A stretch of 64,000 nucleotides of DNA from Siphonobacter sp. BAB-5405 (GTDB taxonomy: Bacteria > Bacteroidota > Bacteroidia > Cytophagales > Spirosomataceae), in the NCBI RefSeq assembly GCF_002872335.1, contig NZ_NJAG01000010.1:62001-126000 (forward strand), read 5' to 3'. Position numbers and translations under genes: made by a program. The notes under the pieces were generated by a model. The model did no database searches. It was not told where the DNA came from and saw nothing but the letters and a program-made list of their open reading frames with translations. Positions 8,476 to 16,774 of the stretch are shown here, in pieces; within the stretch, counting starts at the first letter, position 1; each line of letters begins with the position of its first letter.

Positions 8476-9192
8476 ATGAAAAAGACATTAATTGGCATTC
8501 TGTCACTGATGACCGTTGCCTGTCTTGCCCAATCTCCCAACAAGCTTTCCAAAGCAGAAAAAAAAGCAGGTTTTAAATTACTGTTCGACGGAAAAACGAC
8601 CAACGGCTGGCATACGTATAATGGTCAGGGTATCGGTACCGCCTGGAAAGTAGAGGATGGAACGCTGAAGCTGGATGCGGACGCCCGTAAATCCGGAGCA
8701 ACTGCCGGTGACATTGTTACGGACGCAGAATTCACCAATTTTGAATTGAAGTACGATTCCAAGATTGCCGAAAATGGTAACAGCGGGGTGATGTTTCACG
8801 TCGTGGAAAGTAAAAAGTACCGTTATCCCTGGCTGACGGGTCCTGAAATTCAGGTGATCGACAATGAGCGGCATTCCGACAGCAAACTCGAAAGCCATCG
8901 GGCGGGTAGTTTGTACGATCTGATTCCGGCTCAACCCCAGAATGCGAATGCTGCCGGACAGTGGAATTCCATGCGGGTAGTACTGGATCAGGGCAAATTC
9001 ACGATTTATCAAAATGATGTGAAAGTGGTGGAAACGGACATGAGTACGCCTCAGTTTGCAGAAATGGTCGCTAAGTCGAAATTTAAGTCTATGCCCGATT
9101 TTGCCAAAGCCGCTACGGGCCGTTTTAGTTTGCAGGATCACGGCGATACCGTGTGGTTCCGTAACATTAAGATTCGCGAAATCAAACACTAG
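8476..9192 (+). CDS. DUF1080 protein (3-keto-disaccharide hydrolase-like), secreted
   Basis: This 238-residue protein starts with a signal peptide (MKKTLIGILSLMTVACLAQ) and then one DUF1080 domain, a concanavalin-like beta-sandwich. Hallmarks are FKLLFDGKTTNGWH near residue 35, followed by SGVMFHVVE and PWLTGPEIQVID, and a final VWFRNIKIREI strand. The family is annotated in databases as 3-keto-disaccharide/3-keto-glucoside hydrolase or a related activity. The ATG at 8476 is chosen because it gives a proper signal peptide. Together with the Gfo/Idh/MocA oxidoreductases and the isomerase/epimerase upstream it suggests a C3-oxidation glycoside pathway with this protein in the periplasm. It has its own terminator. 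Confidence 0.88.
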   Translation: MKKTLIGILSLMTVACLAQSPNKLSKAEKKAGFKLLFDGKTTNGWHTYNGQGIGTAWKVEDGTLKLDADARKSGATAGDIVTDAEFTNFELKYDSKIAENGNSGVMFHVVESKKYRYPWLTGPEIQVIDNERHSDSKLESHRAGSLYDLIPAQPQNANAAGQWNSMRVVLDQGKFTIYQNDVKVVETDMSTPQFAEMVAKSKFKSMPDFAKAATGRFSLQDHGDTVWFRNIKIREIKH

Positions 9193-9286
9193 AAATGGGA
9201 TGTCTGCCGAACCCAATCATCGGTGTAAGTGCAATACTCCAACCAACGGAGAAAGCCTTTTGCTGACGGTCCAGGCTTACGAATAC

Positions 9287-9319
9287 AAAACACGCTCGCA
9301 ACAACGGGCGTGTTTTTTT
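9287..9319 (+). terminator. Rho-independent terminator after the DUF1080 gene
   Basis: The stem acacgctcg/cgggcgtgt (one T-G wobble) has loop caacaa and is followed by a T7 run. It lies about 95 bp after the DUF1080 stop and before the CoA-transferase gene. Confidence 0.88.
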
Positions 9320-9452
9320 ATGGAAACTGATTTCTGTACGCTCGCCAACTCACAAAAGTCAGTGCAAGTAAAGCAGGCGTACCCTTGTTTTGTTAATGAT
9401 TTAGTGCATTCAGGCCATACCTTGAATGTGCTCAGAAAACCATTCAAGAATT

Positions 9453-10961
9453 ATGTATCAGGACCGAATCTTACGCCGGGAACTCATCGATAAACTAGTA
9501 ACAGCCGATCAGGCGGCCGCCCTCATCAAAGACCAGATGGTCGTAGGATCCAGCGGTTTTACCAAAGCTGGCGATAGTAAAGCCGTACTGCCCGCCCTGG
9601 CCAGTCGGGCTCAGGCTGAACCCCTGCATATTACCTTACTCACGGGAGCTTCGCTGGGCCATAATACCGATGCGGCTCTAACCACCAGCCACGTACTCAG
9701 CCGACGGATGCCGTTTCAGGTGGATCCGGTATTGCGGAAAAGTATTAATGCCGGGGAAGTGATGTTCATTGACCACCACCTGTACGAAACGGTTGAGCAA
9801 CTCCAGAACAGACATCTGCCACCGGTAGACATTGCCGTTATTGAAGTAACCAAGATTGAGGAAGACGGGAGTCTGGTGCCTACCACGTCCGTGGGAAACT
9901 CGGCTCACTTTGCGGCTCTGGCCCAGCAGGTGATCGTGGAGGTAAATCTTTCGATGCCGCTGGGTTTGTCGGGGCTGCATGACATTTTTCTGACGGGAGG
10001 CTATCCTGAACGTTCCATTATTCCGATTACGTCGCCATCTTCCCGAATCGGCCGTACCTCTATCCCCGTTGATCCCGAGAAAATTGTAGCGATTGTCATC
10101 ACCAACATACCGGATAGTCCAGCGACGGTCGTGCCGCCCGATGTGAAGACGACGGCCATTGCCGAGTACTTGCTGGATTTCTTTAAAAACGAAGTGAAGC
10201 AGGGGCGGCTCAAAAAGTCGCTTTTACCCTTGCAGGCGGGTATCGGAAAAGTGGCCAACGCCGTAATGTCCGGATTTTTGAAGAGTGATTACGAAAATCT
10301 GACCATGTACTCGGAGGTATTGCAGGATAGCACCTTTGAGTTGATTGATGCCGGAAAAATGACCTACGCCTCCGCGTCGTCCATTACGGTTTCGGAAGAA
10401 TGGTATCACCGGATTATGAACAACCTGAACCTGTACCGCGATAAAGTTGTACTCCGTCCACAGAACATCAGTAATGCTCCCGAAGTCATTCGCCGCATGG
10501 GCGTGATTGGTATCAATACGGCCATTGAGTTTGACATCTACGGAAACGTCAACTCTACGCATTTGAGTGGTACGCACATGATGAATGGGATTGGTGGTTC
10601 CGGCGATTTTGCTCGTAATGCCTTCCTGAGCATTTTCGTGACGCAGGCTGCCTCGAAGGAAAATGCCATTTCACACGTGGTACCGATGGCTTCGCACGTG
10701 GATCATACCGAGCATGACGTTGATATTCTGGTAACGGATCAGGGGCTCGCCGATCTACGCGGACTGGCTCCCCGGGAGCGGGCGAAAGTGATTATTGCCA
10801 ATTGCGTACATCCGGATTACCGGGACGAATTGCAATCGTACTACGAGCGGGCCTGTCAGCGGGGCGGACACACGCCGCACGTCCTGGAAGAAGCCTTTAG
10901 CTGGCATACGCGACTGGCCACGACCGGAACCATGAAGAAATCGGTAACAGAATTGAGTTAA
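9453..10961 (+). CDS. Acetyl-CoA hydrolase/transferase family protein (succinyl-CoA:acetate CoA-transferase type)
   Basis: This 502-residue protein spans both halves of the acetyl-CoA hydrolase/transferase family (AcetylCoA_hydro N and C domains), at the usual length of about 500. Strong family motifs are TLLTGASLGHNTDAALT in the N half, and EFDIYGNVNSTHLSGTHMMNGIGGSGDFARNA near residues 359-390. Such enzymes move CoA between acetate and succinate or hydrolyse acetyl-CoA, by a glutamyl-CoA intermediate. The catalytic Glu is probably in the ITVSEEW segment near residue 315, but I cannot confirm it by alignment. It is cytoplasmic. The start at 9453 (MYQDRILRREL) is preferred to an upstream in-frame ATG. 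It stands alone between two terminators. Confidence 0.88.
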   Translation: MYQDRILRRELIDKLVTADQAAALIKDQMVVGSSGFTKAGDSKAVLPALASRAQAEPLHITLLTGASLGHNTDAALTTSHVLSRRMPFQVDPVLRKSINAGEVMFIDHHLYETVEQLQNRHLPPVDIAVIEVTKIEEDGSLVPTTSVGNSAHFAALAQQVIVEVNLSMPLGLSGLHDIFLTGGYPERSIIPITSPSSRIGRTSIPVDPEKIVAIVITNIPDSPATVVPPDVKTTAIAEYLLDFFKNEVKQGRLKKSLLPLQAGIGKVANAVMSGFLKSDYENLTMYSEVLQDSTFELIDAGKMTYASASSITVSEEWYHRIMNNLNLYRDKVVLRPQNISNAPEVIRRMGVIGINTAIEFDIYGNVNSTHLSGTHMMNGIGGSGDFARNAFLSIFVTQAASKENAISHVVPMASHVDHTEHDVDILVTDQGLADLRGLAPRERAKVIIANCVHPDYRDELQSYYERACQRGGHTPHVLEEAFSWHTRLATTGTMKKSVTELS

Positions 10962-11002
10962 CAATGAAAAAGGGGAGCCGATCGGCTCCCCTTTTTCATT
11001 GT
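10961..11002. terminator. Bidirectional terminator (long palindrome)
   Basis: The near-perfect palindrome acaatgaaaaaggggagccg/cggctcccctttttcattgt separates the convergent CoA-transferase (+) and TMEM220-like (-) genes. It overlaps the stop codons of both genes and has A and T tracts on both sides. Confidence 0.92.
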
Positions 11003-11364
11003 TCATACGAACGCTTTTGGGCAAAACTCATTCCTACAAAAAGCAGGTAGGCAACGGCTACAATTCCCAGCCCGCAAGCTTCGCGGGCTAGTTCCTGATT
11101 GGGGGTTTTCATCGTGAGTCCTTCCCCTTCGGAAAAGAAACCTTCCCAGGCCGTCATCTGCGACCAGGAGCTAATGGCCCAGGCTGCTGACCAAATCAGT
11201 AGAACCAGGAGCATTTCCCGGTTGAATTTTCCCTGAAAAGCCCGAAAAGCAGCATACGCCGCAAGGAGATAAATGGTACCCCAAAGCAGGGGATCGGGGT
11301 CGTTGTATTGCCAGCCGGCAAACAGTACGAAAACGGGAACCAGTAGTAAAGCCAGGTATTTCAT
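10996..11364 (-). CDS. TMEM220-like small membrane protein
   Basis: This 122-residue protein has about four hydrophobic segments (roughly residues 2-17, 24-41, 50-68 and 98-115). The segment FAGWQYNDPDPLLWGTIYLLAAYAA matches the conserved signature of the TMEM220 family, whose members occur in animals and bacteria and have no established molecular function. It starts 18 bp after the TPR lipoprotein gene on the same strand and is probably in the same operon. Its stop lies inside a bidirectional terminator. Confidence 0.75.
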   Translation of the reverse strand: MKYLALLLVPVFVLFAGWQYNDPDPLLWGTIYLLAAYAAFRAFQGKFNREMLLVLLIWSAAWAISSWSQMTAWEGFFSEGEGLTMKTPNQELAREACGLGIVAVAYLLFVGMSFAQKRSYEQ

Positions 11365-11382
11365 CGGAAATCAGGAAAAGAG

Positions 11383-12102
11383 CTATTTACAGAACGTTGC
11401 AACGGCATCGGCCGCTTCGGCATACCCTAGTTTTTTAGCTTGCTGAAAGCTCAAGCAGGCCGCTTCCCGATTGCCCACCAGATTCTGGGCCAGTCCCATG
11501 TTGTAGAAGGCTTTCGGAAAATCGGAACGTATCCCAACCGCCTGCTCGTAATCACGAATAGCCGAGGGATAGTTTTTCTGTTCCAGGTACAGGTTACCCC
11601 GAACAAAATAGGTTTCCGCGTTCTTCGGAGCCAGTTGTACCGCTTTGTCAAAGTCGGGCGTGGCTTTCTGGGGCAGCTTTAGCTCGGCGTATACAAAACC
11701 ACGATTGAGATAAATTTCAGCAGAATCAGGAGCCAACGTGGCCGCTTTACTAAAATCCTTGATTGCCGACTCAAAATCATTCTGGGCAATCCGTAGTTTA
11801 GCCCGATTGAAATAGGGCAGATACAGCGATGAATCAGCCTTCATGGCCTGTTCATAATCGAGCAGGGCATTGGAGTAATCTTTGAGCTGGTAGTAAGCCA
11901 CGCCACGGGCGTTTAAAGCCTGTGCATTGTCTGCATCGGCTGATACGGCCTCATTTAGGGCAGTAATAGCCTCGTTTATTTTATTTTCACCCAATAATTT
12001 TCGGCCTTCTTCTAAATGTTTATTCGAAGAATTACAGCTTGACAGCCAGAGAGATAAGCCTAGTAACAGGGCAGATACCGGAAGCGTACGAAACTTTTTC
12101 AT
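11383..12102 (-). CDS. TPR-repeat lipoprotein
   Basis: This 239-residue protein begins with a type II (lipoprotein) signal peptide ending in the lipobox WLSSC, so Cys23 is the probable lipidated residue. The rest is about six tetratricopeptide repeats, with repeating A-x-x-x-Y/F-N-R-G and A-x-x-D-F/Y signatures from about residue 27 to 225. TPR lipoproteins serve as scaffolds; no specific partner is visible. A good Bacteroidota promoter lies just upstream, giving a very short leader. A TMEM220-like gene follows 18 bp downstream. Confidence 0.88.
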   Translation of the reverse strand: MKKFRTLPVSALLLGLSLWLSSCNSSNKHLEEGRKLLGENKINEAITALNEAVSADADNAQALNARGVAYYQLKDYSNALLDYEQAMKADSSLYLPYFNRAKLRIAQNDFESAIKDFSKAATLAPDSAEIYLNRGFVYAELKLPQKATPDFDKAVQLAPKNAETYFVRGNLYLEQKNYPSAIRDYEQAVGIRSDFPKAFYNMGLAQNLVGNREAACLSFQQAKKLGYAEAADAVATFCK

Positions 12103-12114
12103 CCTGCAAAGTTA

Positions 12115-12141
12115 CGCTGAGACTTGACTTCGGCCCAAAAT
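12115..12141 (-). promoter_or_regulatory. Bacteroidota-type promoter for the TPR lipoprotein gene
   Basis: On the minus strand TTTTG (12140-12136) is followed after about 21 nt by TAACTTTG (12122-12115), which matches the -33/-7 pattern of the phylum. The predicted transcription start falls about 6-8 nt before the ATG, giving a nearly leaderless mRNA. Confidence 0.65.
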
Positions 12142-12254
12142 AAAACCATCTTTGCAGCGGCAAATCAGGCCAGCTCCTGCTGAATCCCCCAGGTCTTGAC
12201 CGAAGCAAGGGTAGGCGGTTGTAGCGGTTCGTGGTTTGCCATTTTTTTTTGCCC

Positions 12255-13925
12255 TTACTGGCCTTTGCACAGATACACGCGAAAGGTCGATCCTTTACCT
12301 GGCACGCTCCTCGCTTCAATGGTGCCCCCGTGTAATTCCGCTACTTTTTTACAGATGGTCAATCCGATGCCCGTGCCGACGTATTCACTGCGGGTATGCA
12401 GGCGTTGAAAAAGCTGGAAAATCCGGTCTTTGTATTGCTCATCGAAACCAATACCATTGTCTTCTACGGTGATACACACGCAGCGATTGTCGTGAAGTAC
12501 CGTTGATGGTAGCTGCTGGGGAGTGCTGGCGTAGATACGAATCTGCGGCACGCGGTCTTCCGGCACAAATTTCAGGGCATTGGAAATAAGGTTCTGAAAA
12601 AGCTGATACAATTGCTGAGTGTTACCCGCCACCTCCGGCAAAGAACCCAGGTCAATTTGGGCCTGTCTGGCCTGGATGACCGAATCCAGATCTTCCAGCA
12701 CATCGGTAAAGACTTCCATCAGCGATATTCGCTGGAAAGGCTGCGGTTTGGTATTCAGTCGCGAGTAGGTAAGCAGGTCTTTGATGAGGCCGTGCATCCG
12801 TTCGGCGGAACTGTGCATTCGTTCGAGCAGGCTGGTCACTTCAGGTTTCAGATCTGCCGCGTAATGCACCCGAAGCATGGTACTGAACGATTGAATTTTG
12901 CGTAAGGGCTCCTGCAAATCGTGCGAAGCTACGTACGCAAACTGAGCCAATTCTTCATTACTGCGGTTTAGCTCAATCACTTTCGACTCCAGTTCCTGCT
13001 GGTATTCTTCGAGTTTCTGCTGGGTGTGCTTGAGGGCTTCGTTGGCCTGTAGCGTCTTTTCAATGGTTTTCTGAGCGTGGATGTCTACGAAAAAACCTGA
13101 CCAGTGCGTCAGCGTTTTCTTCTCATCAAACATCGGGGCAAAAGAAGCCATGTGCCAGCGATACTGCTGCGTTTGGGCCTCGGGAATCCGTACTTCAAAC
13201 TGAAAAGGCTGAAGCTTCTGTAACGCATCCATCCAGAACGCCGACTGAGCCGCGGGGTCTTCTGCGTGAAAGAGGCCTTGCCAGTGTCGGTCATTGATGG
13301 TCTGAATGGTCATGCCCGTATACGTGACCAGCCATTCATTCGCGTACAGTAACTTACCCTGAGGATTGACGGTACAGATAATCAGCGGGAGCGAATCCGT
13401 CAGGGTACGGTAGCGGTTTTCGCTTTCCTTGAGGCGATCTGCCAGGGCGTGAAGCTGTCGGTTTTTACGCTTGATTTCCTCGTAGGGCGACAGGGCCAGT
13501 TCATTCTGAAAGAGCGACTTCCACTGATTGATTTTTAATTCCGTAATCCGTTTAGAGGGGAAAATCCGGAAGTACAGGGAAATCTGGGTATTCTCACTCG
13601 TGGTATTCACCTGAAACGAATCCACCAGTTTTTGAGCGTAATGTAAGCCAAATTGATGCTCATCAAGGTCGTGTTCGGGCCGATCATTGATCAAGGCCAC
13701 CAGGTTCCATTCCTGCCCTTTCGGATTGTCCAGTCCCAGAATCAGCGAAGCACCCATGCCCCGATCAATGGCCGTTCTAGAAACTTCTGAGACGGCTGTA
13801 GCAAACGTTGTTTGAGAGGCCAGGGACATGCCCGTCAGCTCTGCCAGTTTCATGGTATGCTTGTGGGCCAGGATGAGATCCATTTCGGTATCCAGGGTAA
13901 CTTTGGCTATCTCGTGCATAATCAT
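12255..13925 (-). CDS. PAS-domain sensor histidine kinase with degenerate RsbT-like N-terminus
   Basis: This 556-residue soluble kinase is the last gene of the stressosome operon. Residues 1-125 resemble a GHKL/anti-sigma ATPase domain (ATAVSEVSRTAIDRG), but the N-box Asn is replaced by Thr and no D-x-G-x-G is present, so it probably does not bind ATP. A PAS domain (about 165-285) and a coiled coil lead to the DHp domain (YVASHDLQEPLRKI, His near 335). The catalytic ATPase follows (NLISNALKFV, VEDNGIGF, GTGIGLTICKKV). No response regulator is adjacent. Its ATG overlaps the stop of the preceding gene by one base, indicating translational coupling. It probably turns stressosome state into phosphorelay output; this is an inference. 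Confidence 0.85.
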   Translation of the reverse strand: MIMHEIAKVTLDTEMDLILAHKHTMKLAELTGMSLASQTTFATAVSEVSRTAIDRGMGASLILGLDNPKGQEWNLVALINDRPEHDLDEHQFGLHYAQKLVDSFQVNTTSENTQISLYFRIFPSKRITELKINQWKSLFQNELALSPYEEIKRKNRQLHALADRLKESENRYRTLTDSLPLIICTVNPQGKLLYANEWLVTYTGMTIQTINDRHWQGLFHAEDPAAQSAFWMDALQKLQPFQFEVRIPEAQTQQYRWHMASFAPMFDEKKTLTHWSGFFVDIHAQKTIEKTLQANEALKHTQQKLEEYQQELESKVIELNRSNEELAQFAYVASHDLQEPLRKIQSFSTMLRVHYAADLKPEVTSLLERMHSSAERMHGLIKDLLTYSRLNTKPQPFQRISLMEVFTDVLEDLDSVIQARQAQIDLGSLPEVAGNTQQLYQLFQNLISNALKFVPEDRVPQIRIYASTPQQLPSTVLHDNRCVCITVEDNGIGFDEQYKDRIFQLFQRLHTRSEYVGTGIGLTICKKVAELHGGTIEARSVPGKGSTFRVYLCKGQ

Positions 13926-14929
13926 CAATTGAAACGGCAGACTACGATCGACATATCGTCCGTCTTACGGGCGTAATCTTTGTATAAGGCAGCGGCCAGA
14001 ATAGATAAATCGTACTTGGTAATGTGAGGATATTTATACGTTTCCCAGCGGGAACGAATGCCGTCCGAACATAAAATCAGGTATTGTCCGGCTTCCATCA
14101 CCAGAGTCTGTTCGTTCATGGACGTTGGAATATTCATCCCAATAATCCCATTGTAGGAGAAATGTCTTTTAGCGAAATTGGCCCCTTTCAGCGTCGTTGA
14201 AATATTCCCAACGCCGCACAACTGCCAGGTACGAGTTTTGGCATCAAAGAAACCCATCGTACCCACCAGGCCCCGGGTTTTCTTGACCGCCCGGTGTAGG
14301 AGTCGAATCAGCTCCGTAGGGCGGGGTTCTTTACTCGCTTTCAGGGCTTCGATGGCAGTTTGAACGGCCAGAGCTGCCTCCGGACCGTGCCCGAGACCAT
14401 CGCCAAGAAAAAGCTTCACCCGCTCCGGGGATGTTTCTACGAAAAAGCCATCGCCACTTTGGGTTTCACCGGGTTTGGGTACCACAATGGAACGGATATC
14501 CAGCCTGGACACCCGACGCGACGGAATTACCTTATAAATGCGGGACAGAATAATTGTACCCCAGTCGGGCTGGGAATAAATCTGAAAGGTATCCGAGAGA
14601 CGTTTGATCGAACCGAGCCCGTGCCCCAGGGTTTGGGTCGTAGACATGCCATCTTCCAGCATTTTGGTGGGATCGGCAATGCCAGGCCCCTGATCAATGC
14701 TGATGAGTTCAATGCCACTTTGGTTCGCCTCGTTGAAGAATCGAACCAGAATTTCGCCACCAGTAGCGTGTTTGACGAGATTGGAGGCTAATTCGGCCAC
14801 AATCAAATCAATCTCCGCCAGCCGACGCGTGGGAAATTCCAGCTGGATAGCCATGCTGTGAATTTCCCGTTTTAAAAGAGCCAGATAACTTCGATCCGTG
14901 GCCGCAAAACTTTTATGATGATTATCCAT
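13925..14929 (-). CDS. RsbT-like ATPase fused to an RsbX/SpoIIE-type PP2C phosphatase
   Basis: This 334-residue two-domain protein begins with an intact GHKL domain at about 1-130 (AELASNLVKHATGGEI, then SIDQGPGIAD and TLGHGLGSIKRL), like RsbT/RsbW. Residues 145-334 form a SpoIIE/RsbX-like PP2C phosphatase, with metal-site aspartates in SGDGFFVE, LGDGLGHGPEAA, CSDGIRSR and TDDMSIVV. RsbX resets the stressosome in Bacillus by dephosphorylating RsbS and RsbR. Here that activity appears fused to a kinase-like domain. The gene overlaps rsbT by 8 bp and the histidine kinase by 1 bp. The role is inferred from domain families and position. Confidence 0.87.
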   Translation of the reverse strand: MDNHHKSFAATDRSYLALLKREIHSMAIQLEFPTRRLAEIDLIVAELASNLVKHATGGEILVRFFNEANQSGIELISIDQGPGIADPTKMLEDGMSTTQTLGHGLGSIKRLSDTFQIYSQPDWGTIILSRIYKVIPSRRVSRLDIRSIVVPKPGETQSGDGFFVETSPERVKLFLGDGLGHGPEAALAVQTAIEALKASKEPRPTELIRLLHRAVKKTRGLVGTMGFFDAKTRTWQLCGVGNISTTLKGANFAKRHFSYNGIIGMNIPTSMNEQTLVMEAGQYLILCSDGIRSRWETYKYPHITKYDLSILAAALYKDYARKTDDMSIVVCRFN

Positions 14930-15332
14930 TCTTCCACTTAATAACGGTCACGGTAGTTCCTTCGCCGGGAGCACTTTTAATGGAGAACTCACTCATGAGT
15001 CGTTTCGTACCGGGAAGACCCAGGCCCAGACTTCTACCCGTAGAAAAGCCGTCCTGCATCGCTTTATCCAGATCAGCAATACCGGGCCCGCGATCGCTGA
15101 AGGTGAGTCGGATGCCGTTTTCGCGGCCACGACTTACGACTTCGATGAGCACTTCTCCACCCTGAGCGTAGCGTAGCATGTTACGCACCAATTCGCTGGT
15201 TCCGGTAATCAGTTTGGTTTGATTGACCAGCCCCATGCCGATTTTGGTTGCGTATTCTTTCACCCGGTTTCGTAAAATCACGACATCCTGATCTTTGTGT
15301 ATGAGGAGGCGATCTCTATTCAGGGTTATCAT
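14922..15332 (-). CDS. rsbT: RsbT-like anti-sigma/serine kinase of the stressosome
   Basis: This 136-residue GHKL ATPase has the RsbT hallmarks: SELVRNMLRYAQGGEV (N-box), FSDRGPGIAD (ATP-binding Asp loop) and LGLGLPGTKRLMSEF (lid). In Bacillus RsbT phosphorylates RsbS and RsbR on the stressosome and, once released, activates the RsbU phosphatase. Neither rsbU nor a sigma-B gene lies in the window, so the output partner differs. Its start lies 17 bp inside the end of rsbS, and its end overlaps the next gene by 8 bp. This is strong evidence for a single coupled operon. Confidence 0.9.
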   Translation of the reverse strand: MITLNRDRLLIHKDQDVVILRNRVKEYATKIGMGLVNQTKLITGTSELVRNMLRYAQGGEVLIEVVSRGRENGIRLTFSDRGPGIADLDKAMQDGFSTGRSLGLGLPGTKRLMSEFSIKSAPGEGTTVTVIKWKNG

Positions 15333-15714
15333 CCTCGTCTTCCTCTTCGTCCGGATTGGAAGCCAGCCGTGATTGTAATAAATTCATTCCTCGCTCCACA
15401 TTCAGGGCCGTAAATACACCGTTCAGGGGTAAACCCAGTTCGACCAGCGTAATCGCAACGGCTGGTTGCATGCCCACCACTACGGTTTCAGCATCCAGAA
15501 TTTTGGACATGGTCGCGATGTTGCCCAAAATTCTACCCATGAAGGAATCTACGATCGATACCGCTGAGATATCAATCAGTACGCCCCGGGCTCCGGTTTT
15601 GTGAATCATCTGTACCAAATCCGTTTCCAGATTGAGGGCAATCCGATCGTACAGATCAATCTGAATGGTTACCAGCAGAAACTGGCCCATTTTAAGAATC
15701 GGAATACGGTCCAT
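15316..15714 (-). CDS. rsbS: RsbS-like STAS-domain stressosome scaffold protein
   Basis: This 132-residue protein is a single STAS domain plus a very acidic tail (DEEEDEDDNPE). The motif SIVDSFMGRILGNIA contains Ser57 at the position of the phosphorylated serine of Bacillus RsbS. RsbS and RsbR build the stressosome that captures RsbT, and phosphorylation by RsbT releases it. The gene lies 3 bp after rsbR and overlaps rsbT by 17 bp. The acidic tail is encoded in the overlap region, so part of the unusual tail composition may simply be a consequence of the overlap. Confidence 0.9.
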   Translation of the reverse strand: MDRIPILKMGQFLLVTIQIDLYDRIALNLETDLVQMIHKTGARGVLIDISAVSIVDSFMGRILGNIATMSKILDAETVVVGMQPAVAITLVELGLPLNGVFTALNVERGMNLLQSRLASNPDEEEDEDDNPE

Positions 15715-15717
15715 TCC

Positions 15718-16578
15718 TTAAACTTTTTTATCTTTTCTCACTTTGGTAACTTCCAGTTGCAACATCGTGAAGGCTTGCCGCAGGGCACTGGCCAGCGTGG
15801 CTTTCGTGATGATGGAAGAAAGGTCGATCCCAAGGTGTACAATGGTTTGGGCAATTTCAGGACGGATACCGCTGATGATACATTCGGCTCCCATCAGACG
15901 TGTAGCACTAACGGTTTTGATCAAGTGTTGAGCCACGAGAGAATCGACCGCCGGAACGCCAGAAATATCCAGAATGGCAATACTGCTTTCGGAATTGACA
16001 ATTTCAACGAGCAGGTTTTCCATCACAATCTGCGTGCGGGCACTGTCGAGGGTACCGATGATTGGCAGAGCAATGATGCCATCCCAAACCCGAATGATAG
16101 GGGTAGAGATTTCAGCAATTTCATCCGTCTGGCGGAGAATGACTTCTTCCCTTCCCTGAATAAACGTTTCGAACGTAACGATTCCCAGGCTGTCAATGAG
16201 CTTGCTAACTTCCAGCAATTCCTGATTAAGAAGGGACAGATCCGAAATATTTTCCCCTAAAACGGAAAAGATGGCGTCTTTCAAACTAAAGATAAACGTG
16301 GCCGTTTCACGGGGCGTATAGCCCTGACGAGCTCTAGACAACGAAATACCCGCCAGAATTTCAAAGACGGGTTCAAAGTCCTGCGATTCTACCTGCGTAC
16401 TATTGCCTTCGTTAAGCGTATGCAATAACGTATCAATGAGTTCGATGGATTGAACGCGTAAATCTTCGTTGGACATCAGATCTTCCCGGAGTGTGGGATC
16501 TTCCATCTGATTTTCCATCCATAGTTCTATTATTTGCTCCTTTTTCGACTGGAGCATTTTAATAGTACTTGCTTTCAT
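15718..16578 (-). CDS. rsbR: RsbR-like stressosome sensor protein
   Basis: This 286-residue protein has an N-terminal helical globin-like sensor domain (about 1-150) and a C-terminal STAS domain (about 160-280). The STAS part carries the RsbR signature GVPAVDSLVAQHLIKTV and ISGIRPEIAQTIVHLGI. The two positions phosphorylated as threonines in Bacillus RsbR are both serine here (Ser213 and Ser236, counted from MKAST). The ATG at 16578 is used; an in-frame TTG nine bases upstream is less likely. It is the first gene of the five-gene operon and probably determines which stress is sensed. The ligand is unknown. Confidence 0.9.
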   Translation of the reverse strand: MKASTIKMLQSKKEQIIELWMENQMEDPTLREDLMSNEDLRVQSIELIDTLLHTLNEGNSTQVESQDFEPVFEILAGISLSRARQGYTPRETATFIFSLKDAIFSVLGENISDLSLLNQELLEVSKLIDSLGIVTFETFIQGREEVILRQTDEIAEISTPIIRVWDGIIALPIIGTLDSARTQIVMENLLVEIVNSESSIAILDISGVPAVDSLVAQHLIKTVSATRLMGAECIISGIRPEIAQTIVHLGIDLSSIITKATLASALRQAFTMLQLEVTKVRKDKKV

Positions 16579-16720
16579 AGTGTTCAAAAATTCTGAATTT
16601 AAGGGTGTAAAGAAGACAACCGTTGCAGAGCCTTTTAGGTTTTGAAATAAATCGGGATGCCGGAAGCGTAAATTAAAGAAACTTTGAGGGATTGCTGAAG
16701 GAGAGCAAATTATTCAACTA

Positions 16721-16755
16721 AAAAACCCCGCTTCGCTAACGAAAACGGGGTTTTA
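16721..16755 (-). terminator. Rho-independent terminator after pdhB
   Basis: The stem aaaaccccg (16722-16730) with cggggtttt (16746-16754) has A and T tracts on both sides. It follows the pdhB stop at 16775 on the minus strand and separates pdhB from the stressosome operon. Confidence 0.9.
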
Positions 16756-16774
16756 AAAATAAGATGTATCCGTA

